A DNA stretch of 33,238 nucleotides, taken from contig QBLV01000015.1 in the NCBI GenBank assembly GCA_003241815.1, forward strand, positions 3,516-36,753. The letters run 5' to 3'. Below, in pieces: positions 17,214-24,161 of the stretch. Positions within the stretch are counted from its first letter, which is position 1; the number at the start of each line of letters is the position of its first letter. This DNA comes from Hyphomicrobiales bacterium (GTDB taxonomy: Bacteria > Pseudomonadota > Alphaproteobacteria > Rhizobiales > Beijerinckiaceae). Made by a program: the position numbers and the translations under genes. The notes beneath the pieces were generated by a model. That model saw only the letters and a list, made by a program, of their open reading frames with translations. It ran no database searches and was not told the origin of the DNA.

Positions 17214-17984
17214 GTGGCCAAGACCGGGATCGCGCTGATCCTTGCGCTCTCCGTCGTTGTCGTTCCAGCCGGATCGGCGCTGTCGGAGATCAAATCCGGC
17301 TCCGAATTCCTCTCGCCCGAACTGCGCCGTCAGCAGGCGGACGAGACCCGCAACCCGGCTTTCTTCTGGGTCGAGCAAGGTCGCGAACTGTTCAGCCGCA
17401 GGCCTGCCCCGGATGCGCAAGCCTGCATCGCTTGCCATGTCGATCCGCAGCAGAAGCTGCGCGGCGCCGCGACACGCTATCCGCAGGTCGATGCGGCGAC
17501 CGGAAAGCTGCTCAATCTCGAGGGCCGCATCGAGCAGTGCCGCGTCGAGCGCCAGAAGCAGCCGGCCTTTGGCTATGAGAGCCCCGAGCTTCTCTCGATG
17601 ACCGCCTATCTCGCCTCGCTGTCGCGCGGCCTGCCGATGCAGGTAAAGACCGATGGCGCTGCGAACCCCTTTTTCGAGGCGGGTAGGGCCTTCTTCGAGC
17701 GAAGGCAAGGCCAACTCAACCTGTCTTGCCAGCAATGCCATGACGGCCTCGTCGGCCAGAAGCTGCGTGGCGATACCATCAGCCATGGCGCGGGCACGGG
17801 CTATCCCGCCTACCGGCTCGAATGGAACGATGTCGGCTCGCTGCACCGGCGCCTGCGGGCCTGCTCGCTCGGCGTTCGCGCGACCCAGTTCGATTACGGT
17901 TCGGCGGAATACCTCGCGCTGGAACTCTACCTCGCAGGCCGCGCCAAGGGTCTCCCGGTCGAGACGCCGGGGCTACGGCGCTGA
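17214..17984 (+). CDS. soxA: Diheme sulfur-oxidation cytochrome c SoxA
   Basis: The protein has 256 residues from a GTG at 17214. AAGGG lies four bases upstream, inside the palindromic repeat. The frame is open further upstream but only through the repeat. A Sec signal peptide (about 1-22) precedes two c-type heme sites, CIACH (71-75) and CQQCH (172-176). The catalytic cysteine that serves as heme ligand in SoxA is Cys217 in RLRACSLGVRATQF. Cys109 (EQCRVER) matches the equivalent cysteine near heme 1 in diheme SoxA proteins. SoxA with SoxX loads thiosulfate onto SoxY in the periplasm. In most clusters soxB follows. Here the next gene is convergent and encodes a flavoprotein. Confidence 0.93.
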   Translation: MAKTGIALILALSVVVVPAGSALSEIKSGSEFLSPELRRQQADETRNPAFFWVEQGRELFSRRPAPDAQACIACHVDPQQKLRGAATRYPQVDAATGKLLNLEGRIEQCRVERQKQPAFGYESPELLSMTAYLASLSRGLPMQVKTDGAANPFFEAGRAFFERRQGQLNLSCQQCHDGLVGQKLRGDTISHGAGTGYPAYRLEWNDVGSLHRRLRACSLGVRATQFDYGSAEYLALELYLAGRAKGLPVETPGLRR

Positions 17985-18021
17985 GAGATGTCTGACCGCG
18001 TCGCCGCGGCTGGCGTGGCCA

Positions 18022-19299
18022 TCATGTAAACATGTCGGCGCAGATAGCGTCGTACCAGGCAAGGTTCTCGGCCTGGGTCTGCCTGCGGATTTCGGCGCTT
18101 TCGCCCGGCTGCGAGATGAAGGTCTCGACTGCGGCGATGCGCCCGTCCCTGGGCTCGTAGCGGCCGCCGACTTTGATGGCGTCGTCGGTATCGACCATGC
18201 TCCAGCAGGTGTTGATATAGCGCGCCGGAAAGGTCGGAGCGCCGACGAGTTCGCCGCGCAGGATCATGGCCGCGACCTTGGCCTGGCTGTTGGCGGAGAA
18301 AGCCGATTTCGGCATGTCGCCGGCTTGGCAGGCATCGCCGAGCACGACGATGGTGGGATCGACGACGGACTTCATCGTCGCCGGATCGATGGTGCAATAG
18401 CCGTCCGCCGGGGCGAGACCGGCATCGCGCGCAATCGCGCCCGCCATCTGCGCCGGGATGACGTTGACGAAGGCGCAATTCGCGTAGGTTTCGAAGCCGG
18501 TGACGACCGTGCCCGTTTTTGGATCAACCGATGTGATGCCGTCATGCACCTTCGGGCCGAGCCATTCGATCATCGCGCCATAGCGCCGTTCCCAATCCGG
18601 CATAAAAACGCCCTGCTTGGAGAAGCTCTCCTTGGGGTCGAGGATGATGATCCGGGCCTTGGCGCGGCCTGTCTCCTTCAGCACATGCGCGAACATCGAG
18701 GCGCGCTCATAGGGCCCAGGCGGGCAGCGATAGGGATTGGGCGGAGCGATCATCACGATGGTGCCGCCGTCTGGTACCGCGTCGAGCTTTTCCCGGATCA
18801 GTTGCGTCTGCCGGCCGGGCTTCCAGCCATGCGGCATCATCTCCTCGGCTGCTTGCGACCAGCCGGGCACGGAATCGTAGTTCAGGTCGATGCCGGGCGA
18901 GAGCACCAGCCGGTCGTAAGGCAGCCGTCGGCCATCGGACAGCACGACCTCGCTCTTGTCCCGGTCGACCTGCGTGGCACGGCTGCGCACGATCGCAATG
19001 CCGTAGGTCGAGGCCAGCGTGTCGTAGCGATGGACGATCTCGTCATAGCGCTTGAAGCCGCCGATATAGAGATTGGAGTGGAAGCAGGTCTGGTAGGTCT
19101 CGTTCTCCTCGACCAATGTCACCGAGATCCCGCCTTGACTGTCTCTGGCGAGGTATTTCGCCGCCGTCGCGCCGCCCGGCCCGCCGCCGACGACGACCAC
19201 CCGGGGCCGGGACTGGCCCAAAAGCGCGGGCACGGAGAGCGTGCTCGCGGCCAGCAGAGCGCCTGAGCCTGCCACCAGATCCCGTCGCGTCGGTTTCAT
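18022..19299 (-). CDS. soxF: Flavocytochrome c sulfide dehydrogenase flavoprotein (SoxF/FccB type)
   Basis: The protein has 425 residues, with AGAGGA eight bases before the ATG. A Tat signal starts TRRDLVAGSGALLAAS. The FAD-binding Rossmann motif is RVVVVGGGPGGATAAKYL near 33-50. YQTC with Cys72 matches the covalent FAD attachment cysteine of the family. Cys192 (YRCPPGPYERA) and Cys365 (YINTCWS) correspond to the redox-active pair that handles sulfide. A second nucleotide segment, TIVVLGDAC, lies near 316-324. With its cytochrome partner it oxidises sulfide to sulfur or polysulfide in the periplasm. It lies 32 bases behind the cytochrome gene and is convergent with soxA, 37 bases apart. Confidence 0.93.
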   Translation of the reverse strand: MKPTRRDLVAGSGALLAASTLSVPALLGQSRPRVVVVGGGPGGATAAKYLARDSQGGISVTLVEENETYQTCFHSNLYIGGFKRYDEIVHRYDTLASTYGIAIVRSRATQVDRDKSEVVLSDGRRLPYDRLVLSPGIDLNYDSVPGWSQAAEEMMPHGWKPGRQTQLIREKLDAVPDGGTIVMIAPPNPYRCPPGPYERASMFAHVLKETGRAKARIIILDPKESFSKQGVFMPDWERRYGAMIEWLGPKVHDGITSVDPKTGTVVTGFETYANCAFVNVIPAQMAGAIARDAGLAPADGYCTIDPATMKSVVDPTIVVLGDACQAGDMPKSAFSANSQAKVAAMILRGELVGAPTFPARYINTCWSMVDTDDAIKVGGRYEPRDGRIAAVETFISQPGESAEIRRQTQAENLAWYDAICADMFT

Positions 19300-19331
19300 C
19301 GGCCTGTCCTCTCAGCTTTCATCGCACGCGT

Positions 19332-19667
19332 TCATGGCTTGCTCGTCAGCGCGCCGAAATAGGCGGCGAGCGCTGCAATCTCGTCGCGGCTCAGACGGGC
19401 GGCGACGGCCTGCATCACCGGATTGTCGCGCTGTCGGCTGCGATAGGCGTCGAGCACGGCGACGAACTGATCCTCCGGCCAGCCGATGATCGGCGGGATG
19501 CCGCCGCGACTCCGGCCGGAGATCTGGTGGCAGGCGCTGCATTCAGCGGCGAGATACGCGCCCAGCGCCCGGTCCCCGGCGGCTTCTACCGGTGAGGCGA
19601 CGAGCAGCAATGCCGCAACGCCTCGCAGGGCGAACCCTGCGAAGCGCCGCGCATGTCGCCCTTTCAT
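19332..19667 (-). CDS. Small c-type cytochrome, probable electron-accepting subunit of the sulfide dehydrogenase (FccA/SoxE type)
   Basis: The protein has 111 residues from the ATG at 19667. A longer in-frame start at 19709 would put extra charged residues before the signal peptide. A Sec signal (FALRGVAALLLVASPVEA) is followed by a single heme site, CSACH (43-47). IPPIIGW follows, and a Met in RDNPVMQAVAARLS is a plausible axial ligand. The size and position directly before the flavoprotein fit the monoheme cytochrome subunit of flavocytochrome c sulfide dehydrogenase. It would pass electrons from the flavin to the periplasmic cytochrome pool. The label SoxE is by position only, since some SoxE proteins have two hemes. 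Confidence 0.85.
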   Translation of the reverse strand: MKGRHARRFAGFALRGVAALLLVASPVEAAGDRALGAYLAAECSACHQISGRSRGGIPPIIGWPEDQFVAVLDAYRSRQRDNPVMQAVAARLSRDEIAALAAYFGALTSKP

Positions 19668-20298
19668 TCTGTGCCTGCCCAAGCCGGGCTCCCTGTCGCA
19701 AGCATCCACCCGTTACCAATCTCCGCAGTGTAGAGCAGCAGATCTGCAAGGCAGGAGGATGGAGCCGGACTCCTTTCTGGAAGAGTTCTCAGGTTCCGTC
19801 TTTCACGATCCTGTCAGAGGCGCGCGAGCACTTTGGCTGCCGCGACGTGGCTCGGGCCGGCCGTGACCCGCCTCGGATCGAGCTCCGACGTCACACCCTG
19901 ATCGCTTCAAGGGAAGGCCCGGCTTTGGGGGCATTCAGAGGGCGACGTCATGGGCTGGCTTGCCGCTCCGGGCGATCCGCGGCAGCAGCGAACGCGCCGC
20001 ATGATCGCAATGATCTGGATTTCCAGCCGGAAAGGCTGGTGCTGCGAGAGAGGACTGAACTGGCTTATGGTTCAGCAAAATCAATATCTTATGAGATAGT
20101 GTGTAACAGCGTAACGAGCACAGAAATGTTACCGTCGCGGCTGCGGAGGCGAGGAGAATGTCCACAGTTGCCCCCGTTCTCCGATCAGACGAACCGCCTC
20201 CATCTCTAACTCACGCCCGAACTTCCGGCGCTGCATACGCGCGCCCGGCTCCATGAAACACCTAATCTCGATGTCCACGAAATCGGCAGCGGCCCTCG
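19668..20298. other. Non-coding region holding the sulfide dehydrogenase promoter side and a tRNA-Thr fragment
   Basis: Open frames in this region on either strand lack recognisable motifs and good ribosome binding sites, and I do not call them. The right part (about 20060-20150) is clearly richer in A and T than its surroundings. A fragment of tRNA-Thr lies at 20034-20061. Close to it, ACAGCGTAACG (about 20106-20116) echoes ACAGCGTTTGTAACG found near the intact tRNA at about 30372-30386. No integrase or transposase remnant is visible. Confidence 0.5.
20034..20061 (-). repeat. Duplicated 3' end of tRNA-Thr (att-like direct repeat, left copy)
   Basis: These 28 bases match 30442-30469, the 3' end of the tRNA-Thr gene plus three flanking bases, with a single mismatch (C/T at 20055 versus 30463). 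Both copies lie in the same orientation. The match covers the CCA end, the discriminator, the 3' acceptor strand, the 3' T-stem strand and part of the T-loop. That is the segment typically duplicated when an integrative element inserts at a tRNA gene. The rest of the tRNA is absent here. Confidence 0.75.
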
Positions 20299-22002
20299 CT
20301 AATTCTTGGATAGAGTGGCGTCGCCGTTCCCGTCGATAGCTCGCGTCTCTGCGTTCCCTTTTTGGGTCGCGCCCAGGATCGCATCGACGGGATCGCCGCC
20401 GTGGAAGCCGGCTTGCGCCAGGATCTCGTTGATGATCGGCTTCTGCGCGCCGAAGCTGAGCAGCTGGCTGCTGAGATCGGAGATCGGGCTCTGGCCGCCT
20501 TGTCCGGCCGAGCCGCCGTTCATCGCGCCGAGCAGGTTGCCGGCGCTGAAGATCCTGATGTCCGAGATCTTCTCGATCGGCTTCATCGCCTGCTCGAGCG
20601 CCTCGGGGATGATCGCGATGCGCTGCTTCGTCAGTTCGAAATCGACCATCTGCGGCGACAGCGCGTTGCGGGCCTCGTTCAGGGCGCGTTCGCGCTTCGC
20701 CTCGGCCTCGCCGAGTTCGATGATGCCGCTAGCCTTGATCTTGTTGGCGTCGGCCTCGGCAGTCGCCTGCGTGCGCAGGGCCTGAGCGAGGTTGTCGGCG
20801 GCTTCTCGCTCGGCCTGTGCGTTCACCGTGATGCGCGTGGCGTCGCGCTCGGCCTCGCGGCGGGCGTCAATCACCGCGATCTGCTTGGCGCGCTCGGCGA
20901 TCTCGACAGCTCGGGCCGTCTCGACCTGTTCCTCGGCCGTAACGGCGTCGGCCTTGGCGGATTCCGCCTTCGCCTTGGCCTGGGACTCGGCCTCGCTCTT
21001 CTCGGCGATGGCGATGGCCGCGTCGATCCTGGCGGTCTCGGTCGCCCGCTTCGCCAGCGCCTCGCTCTCGGCGATACCTTGCTCGGCCTCGATCCGGGCC
21101 GTCGCTGTGGCCTGCTTGGCCTCGGCCTCGCTCTTGGCGATGCCGCGTTCGGCATCGAGACGCGCGGTCTCCTCGGAGAGGCGGGCGGTCTGCTCGGCCC
21201 GCGCCTTCTCGGCCCTCGTCTCGGCGGTCTTGTTGGCGATGTCGCGCTCCTGGCTGAGCTCGGCGTCGCGCTGCTCGCGCTGGATCGTCAGGCGCTGGAG
21301 TGCAGCCTCGCGGTCCTTGGCCGCGATCGTGACCTCGGTCTCGCGCAGGACGTCGTTGCGTTCGCGCCGGCGCGTCTCGGTGATCCGCGTCAGCGCGGTC
21401 AGGCCTTCGGCATCGAAGGTATTGTGCTCGTTGAAATGCTTGATGTCGGTCTGGTCGAGCCGCGTCAGCGATACGGTTTCGAGCTCCAGCCCGTTTGATT
21501 GCAAGTCGGCGGCGACCGCCTCCTGCACCGATTTGACGAAGTCGGCGCGTTTCTCCTGGAGGTCCTTCAGCGTCATCGTGGCGGCGACTGAGCGGAGCGC
21601 ATCGACGAACTTGGCCTCGACGAGCTTGCGTAACAGATCGGCGTCATTGGTGCGATCGCCCAGCGTCTGGGCGGCCAGGGCGATATTCTCCTCGTCGGGT
21701 TTCACCCGCACATAGAACTCGGCCGTGATGTCGGCGCGCATGCGGTCTGCCGTGATCAGGGATTCGGCCTCCGAGCGCTGGACTTCGAGACGCAGCGTGC
21801 TGAGCTGGACCCAGGCATAGGAATGGAAGATCGGCAGGATCAGCGAGCCGCCGTCGAGAACCACGCGCTTGCCGCCGAGCCCGGTGCGGACATAGGCCTT
21901 GTCGCGGGTCGAGCGTCTGTAGAGCGCTGCCATCGCTACGCCGATGCCGACGATGAGGGCGACCGCGATACCTGCAATCGTGAGAATCGAGACGTAGTTC
22001 AT
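20299..22002 (-). CDS. yqiK: Flotillin-like SPFH-domain protein (YqiK type)
   Basis: The protein has 567 residues from the ATG at 22002, which overlaps the stop of the YqiJ-type gene (ATGA). The frame is open much further upstream, but that part is a shadow of the two preceding genes. One N-terminal membrane helix (about 4-26) is followed by an SPFH/band-7 domain (about 40-200) with GGSLILPIFHSYAWVQLSTL and ADITAEFYVRVKP. A long coiled coil, about 210-470, is rich in Ala, Glu and Arg with many AEAEA-type repeats. The tail is Gly-rich. Flotillins assemble at the inner membrane into large complexes that organise membrane microdomains. Coupling to YqiJ and PspA suggests a role in membrane integrity or envelope stress. 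Confidence 0.92.
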   Translation of the reverse strand: MNYVSILTIAGIAVALIVGIGVAMAALYRRSTRDKAYVRTGLGGKRVVLDGGSLILPIFHSYAWVQLSTLRLEVQRSEAESLITADRMRADITAEFYVRVKPDEENIALAAQTLGDRTNDADLLRKLVEAKFVDALRSVAATMTLKDLQEKRADFVKSVQEAVAADLQSNGLELETVSLTRLDQTDIKHFNEHNTFDAEGLTALTRITETRRRERNDVLRETEVTIAAKDREAALQRLTIQREQRDAELSQERDIANKTAETRAEKARAEQTARLSEETARLDAERGIAKSEAEAKQATATARIEAEQGIAESEALAKRATETARIDAAIAIAEKSEAESQAKAKAESAKADAVTAEEQVETARAVEIAERAKQIAVIDARREAERDATRITVNAQAEREAADNLAQALRTQATAEADANKIKASGIIELGEAEAKRERALNEARNALSPQMVDFELTKQRIAIIPEALEQAMKPIEKISDIRIFSAGNLLGAMNGGSAGQGGQSPISDLSSQLLSFGAQKPIINEILAQAGFHGGDPVDAILGATQKGNAETRAIDGNGDATLSKN

Positions 22003-22667
22003 GGCCGTGTCGCCCCCCGCCCAGATGAATGATCCGCGCCCAGCTCGGCCGGTGCGGGAATGGCTTCGAAGACACCGTTCGCTCGATCGACGATCAGTAC
22101 GGTGCCACCCTGCGCGATGACGTGATCGCCCGCGCCCTTCGTTTGAAGGACATGGATGTTGCCGTGGCGATCCCGGATGCGGACTCGCCCCGGCTTGCCC
22201 TGATCGAGCGGACCGAGCGTCACCGTCCCGGTCAGCCCGATGAAATCGGCCTGGCTGACGACCGACGTCTCCTCGCGGGGGATGATACGCGCCGTCCAGC
22301 GTGACAGCGTCCGCGTCGTGGGCGCGGCTACGACCAGCGCGCCGACGCTGGCGATGATCGTGGGCAGCGTTCCGGCGATCGATTGGGCGACGCCCTGGAT
22401 CGCGAAGCCCGCAACGGCGAAGCAGGCCAGCCAGATCATGATCAACACCAGCAGTGGCACGCCGCCGGCATTGAGCCAGGACATCCAGGCGCCGAGCACG
22501 CCATGGTCGGCATGCCCCTCGACCGCATGGCCCGGAAGCCCGTGGTCCACAAACGCCGATACCGACATCCCGATCAGCATCGCCACGAGTTCGACGACGA
22601 CGAGGCCGACGAGGACCAGCGCGGCGATCGCGAAGGGGTAGCTGCCGGCTCCGGCGATGGCGTCCAT
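21999..22667 (-). CDS. yqiJ: YqiJ-like membrane protein with OB-fold domain (flotillin partner)
   Basis: The protein has 222 residues. Hydrophobic helices are seen at about 9-35 (FAIAALVLVGLVVVELVAMLI), about 68-90 (VPLLVLIMIWLACFAVAGF) and about 92-115. A soluble C-terminal NfeD/YqiJ-like OB domain (about 140-205) contains FIGLTGTVTLGPLDQGKPGRV and GGTVLIVDR. Proteins of this type stand next to flotillins in many bacteria and are thought to work with them in the membrane. A histidine-rich stretch (HGLPGHAVEGHADHGV, about 42-57) in the loop after helix 1 is notable and could bind metal, which is speculation. The ATG overlaps the PspA stop and the stop overlaps the flotillin ATG, so three genes are coupled. 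Confidence 0.88.
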   Translation of the reverse strand: MDAIAGAGSYPFAIAALVLVGLVVVELVAMLIGMSVSAFVDHGLPGHAVEGHADHGVLGAWMSWLNAGGVPLLVLIMIWLACFAVAGFAIQGVAQSIAGTLPTIIASVGALVVAAPTTRTLSRWTARIIPREETSVVSQADFIGLTGTVTLGPLDQGKPGRVRIRDRHGNIHVLQTKGAGDHVIAQGGTVLIVDRANGVFEAIPAPAELGADHSSGRGATRP

Positions 22668-23794
22668 CAGCCACGGTTTCCCTTATAGCTGTCCAAACGG
22701 TCCTGTATCGCCTTCTCGCGTTGCAGGCGAGCCAGTTCCTCGACCTCGGAGGCTCCTGTCGCCGGGCGACCCGGCACCCCCGTGACCCGCTCGATCGCGC
22801 CCAGCGAGCGGGCAAGCCTGTTCTCGTTGCGGACGGAGGCGCTTTCGCCCTCGGCGCCGTCCTGTGCACCCTTGCTCTTCTTCAACGCGTTGAGGCGCGC
22901 GACGGCGTCCTGTCGCGCCGAGGCGACGGCCTGGAGCGCCTTGCCGGCCTCCTCGATCCGGTCGGAGACCTCGGCCAGCGCGGTTTCCAGCGCCGAACGC
23001 TGCGCTTCCAGGTCGATCTGCAAGCCGACGACCGGCTTGACCAGATCCTCGCGGCCGCTGGCGAGCCCGGTTTCGATCTTGCCGGCGAGGTCGTCGATCT
23101 CGTCGTTGATCTCGGCGATCTTGGCCTTGATGCGATGTTCTTCGGCGCGCGCCTTGCCGGCGCTAGCCCGGGCTTCGTCCGCGACGGCGTCGATCTCGCG
23201 GATCGACTGTTCGACGGTGGCTGTGGCGTTTGCGCCTTCGAGCGTGTCGGCCGCGCCATGGGCGAGGCCGGCGATGACGCGTCCGATGCGCGACAGGATT
23301 CCTTCGGTGGCCATGCTGGTCTCCTTGGGTTTGGTGACGGCGGCGATGCCGACGAGGATCAGGGTCTCGCCATCTCTGAGAACGAGCCTGGCCTCGGCGT
23401 GGTCGAACCAGCCAGGATCGTAGCCGGTTACGGCATAGGGGATGAGCCTGCGGCCCTCGACGGTGGCGAGGCTAAGATGCGTCGGGCTCTTGATCGCGTA
23501 GAGGCGTCCGTCCAGCGGCAGGTCGTCGATCGCGGCGCCGGATCCTTGGCGATTGGCATGGTCGCGCAGGCCCAGCGTGACCAGCCGCGCCGGCAGACGG
23601 GTCTTCTCCCGGATCGGCGCGTAGGCCTGATCGTGAAGGGCGACGAGATTGGAGCTTGCCCCGCGTTCGCGCCCGAGCTCGTCGAGCACGCCCATCATCA
23701 CGCCATAGTCGTCGAGCGTCGCCCGGATCGCGCCGTCGTCCTCGGGCGAGGGCGACAGCGTGTAGCTCATGGTCGACTGGAAGCGCTCGCTCAT
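22667..23794 (-). CDS. Fusion of an unidentified N-terminal domain with a PspA/IM30 (YjfJ-type) protein
   Basis: The frame is open for 375 residues from the ATG at 23794. Residues 1 to about 158 form a domain I cannot place, with ARLVTLGLRDHANR, LYAIKSPTHLSLATVEG and a strand-rich end LRDGETLILVGIAAV. From Met161 the sequence is a typical PspA/IM30 protein: ATEGILSRIGRVIAGLAHGAAD, then EQSIREIDAVADEARASAG and long coiled-coil helices to about 320. PspA proteins are ESCRT-III-like and bind the inner membrane to preserve its integrity. An ATG at 23314 with an ideal AAGGAG six bases upstream could give PspA alone (215 residues). The start of the long form is uncertain: 23770 (ATG) is an alternative, and 23812 (GTG) lies inside the operator-like palindrome. 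Confidence 0.8.
   Translation of the reverse strand: MSERFQSTMSYTLSPSPEDDGAIRATLDDYGVMMGVLDELGRERGASSNLVALHDQAYAPIREKTRLPARLVTLGLRDHANRQGSGAAIDDLPLDGRLYAIKSPTHLSLATVEGRRLIPYAVTGYDPGWFDHAEARLVLRDGETLILVGIAAVTKPKETSMATEGILSRIGRVIAGLAHGAADTLEGANATATVEQSIREIDAVADEARASAGKARAEEHRIKAKIAEINDEIDDLAGKIETGLASGREDLVKPVVGLQIDLEAQRSALETALAEVSDRIEEAGKALQAVASARQDAVARLNALKKSKGAQDGAEGESASVRNENRLARSLGAIERVTGVPGRPATGASEVEELARLQREKAIQDRLDSYKGNRG
23312..23326 (-). promoter_or_regulatory. Internal ribosome binding site and ATG for a stand-alone PspA
   Basis: AAGGAG (minus strand, 23326-23321) is followed by six bases and ATG at 23314-23312, in frame within the fusion gene. The site lies exactly at the border between the unidentified domain and the PspA domain. 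This suggests either that PspA is made both fused and alone, or that the fusion is recent and the old start survives. Confidence 0.7.
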
Positions 23795-23800
23795 ACCAAA

Positions 23801-23829
23801 GACATAAAGCACATCATTTGTGCTTTCAA
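23801..23829 (-). promoter_or_regulatory. Promoter with 7-7-7 palindromic operator for the pspA-yqiJ-yqiK operon
   Basis: AAAGCAC (23806-23812) and GTGCTTT (23820-23826) are perfect inverted arms separated by seven bases. On the minus strand a TTGAAA -35-like box (23829-23824) and a TATGTC -10-like box (23806-23801) stand 17 bases apart, so the palindrome fills the spacer. The predicted transcript would begin near 23794, at or just before the first ATG. The regulator that would bind is not encoded next to it. Confidence 0.5.
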
Positions 23830-24161
23830 GGGCTGCCGCCCGAATGCCCCCTTTTCGGTCAGATTATGCGATAGGGGCTCTGGCGATGACGCAGGGAGCT
23901 TGGAAAAGGCGCGACCTACATAGCTGCATCGACCTAGGAGGAAAGGGTGGGTCGGTGGATCCCGCGCTCTTGCGCGTTCCTGCCCGCTGACGCCCGGGCG
24001 CCTCGTCGACGAGATCCCATCGAGCTGCCGCGCCGCGCCCGGCCCATCTCGGCGACTACCCCAGCTTCAATACCTATTCTGACCGTATTCACGACGCTTT
24101 CCGGCGCTTCGGCGTGATCAGATGCTGAGGCTTTCACTTGCCCGGGGTAGGGCGGGGCACC
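23830..24161. other. Non-coding region between the dehydratase and the pspA operon
   Basis: I see no convincing gene here. A 67-codon open frame on the minus strand (23934-24137) is arginine- and glycine-rich and has no recognisable motif. The region holds the end of the dehydratase operon and the upstream side of the pspA promoter. No clear terminator with a U tract is visible. Confidence 0.45.

Noticed and set aside
17653-19266. 537-codon plus-strand open frame spanning soxA and the reverse of soxF
   Set aside because: It crosses two well-supported genes in wrong frames and shows no family motifs of its own.
22003-22869. Upstream extension of the flotillin frame to a start near 22869
   Set aside because: The extension is arginine-rich and lies antisense-free but out of frame over the YqiJ and PspA genes. 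The ATGA overlap and membrane helix support the start at 22002.
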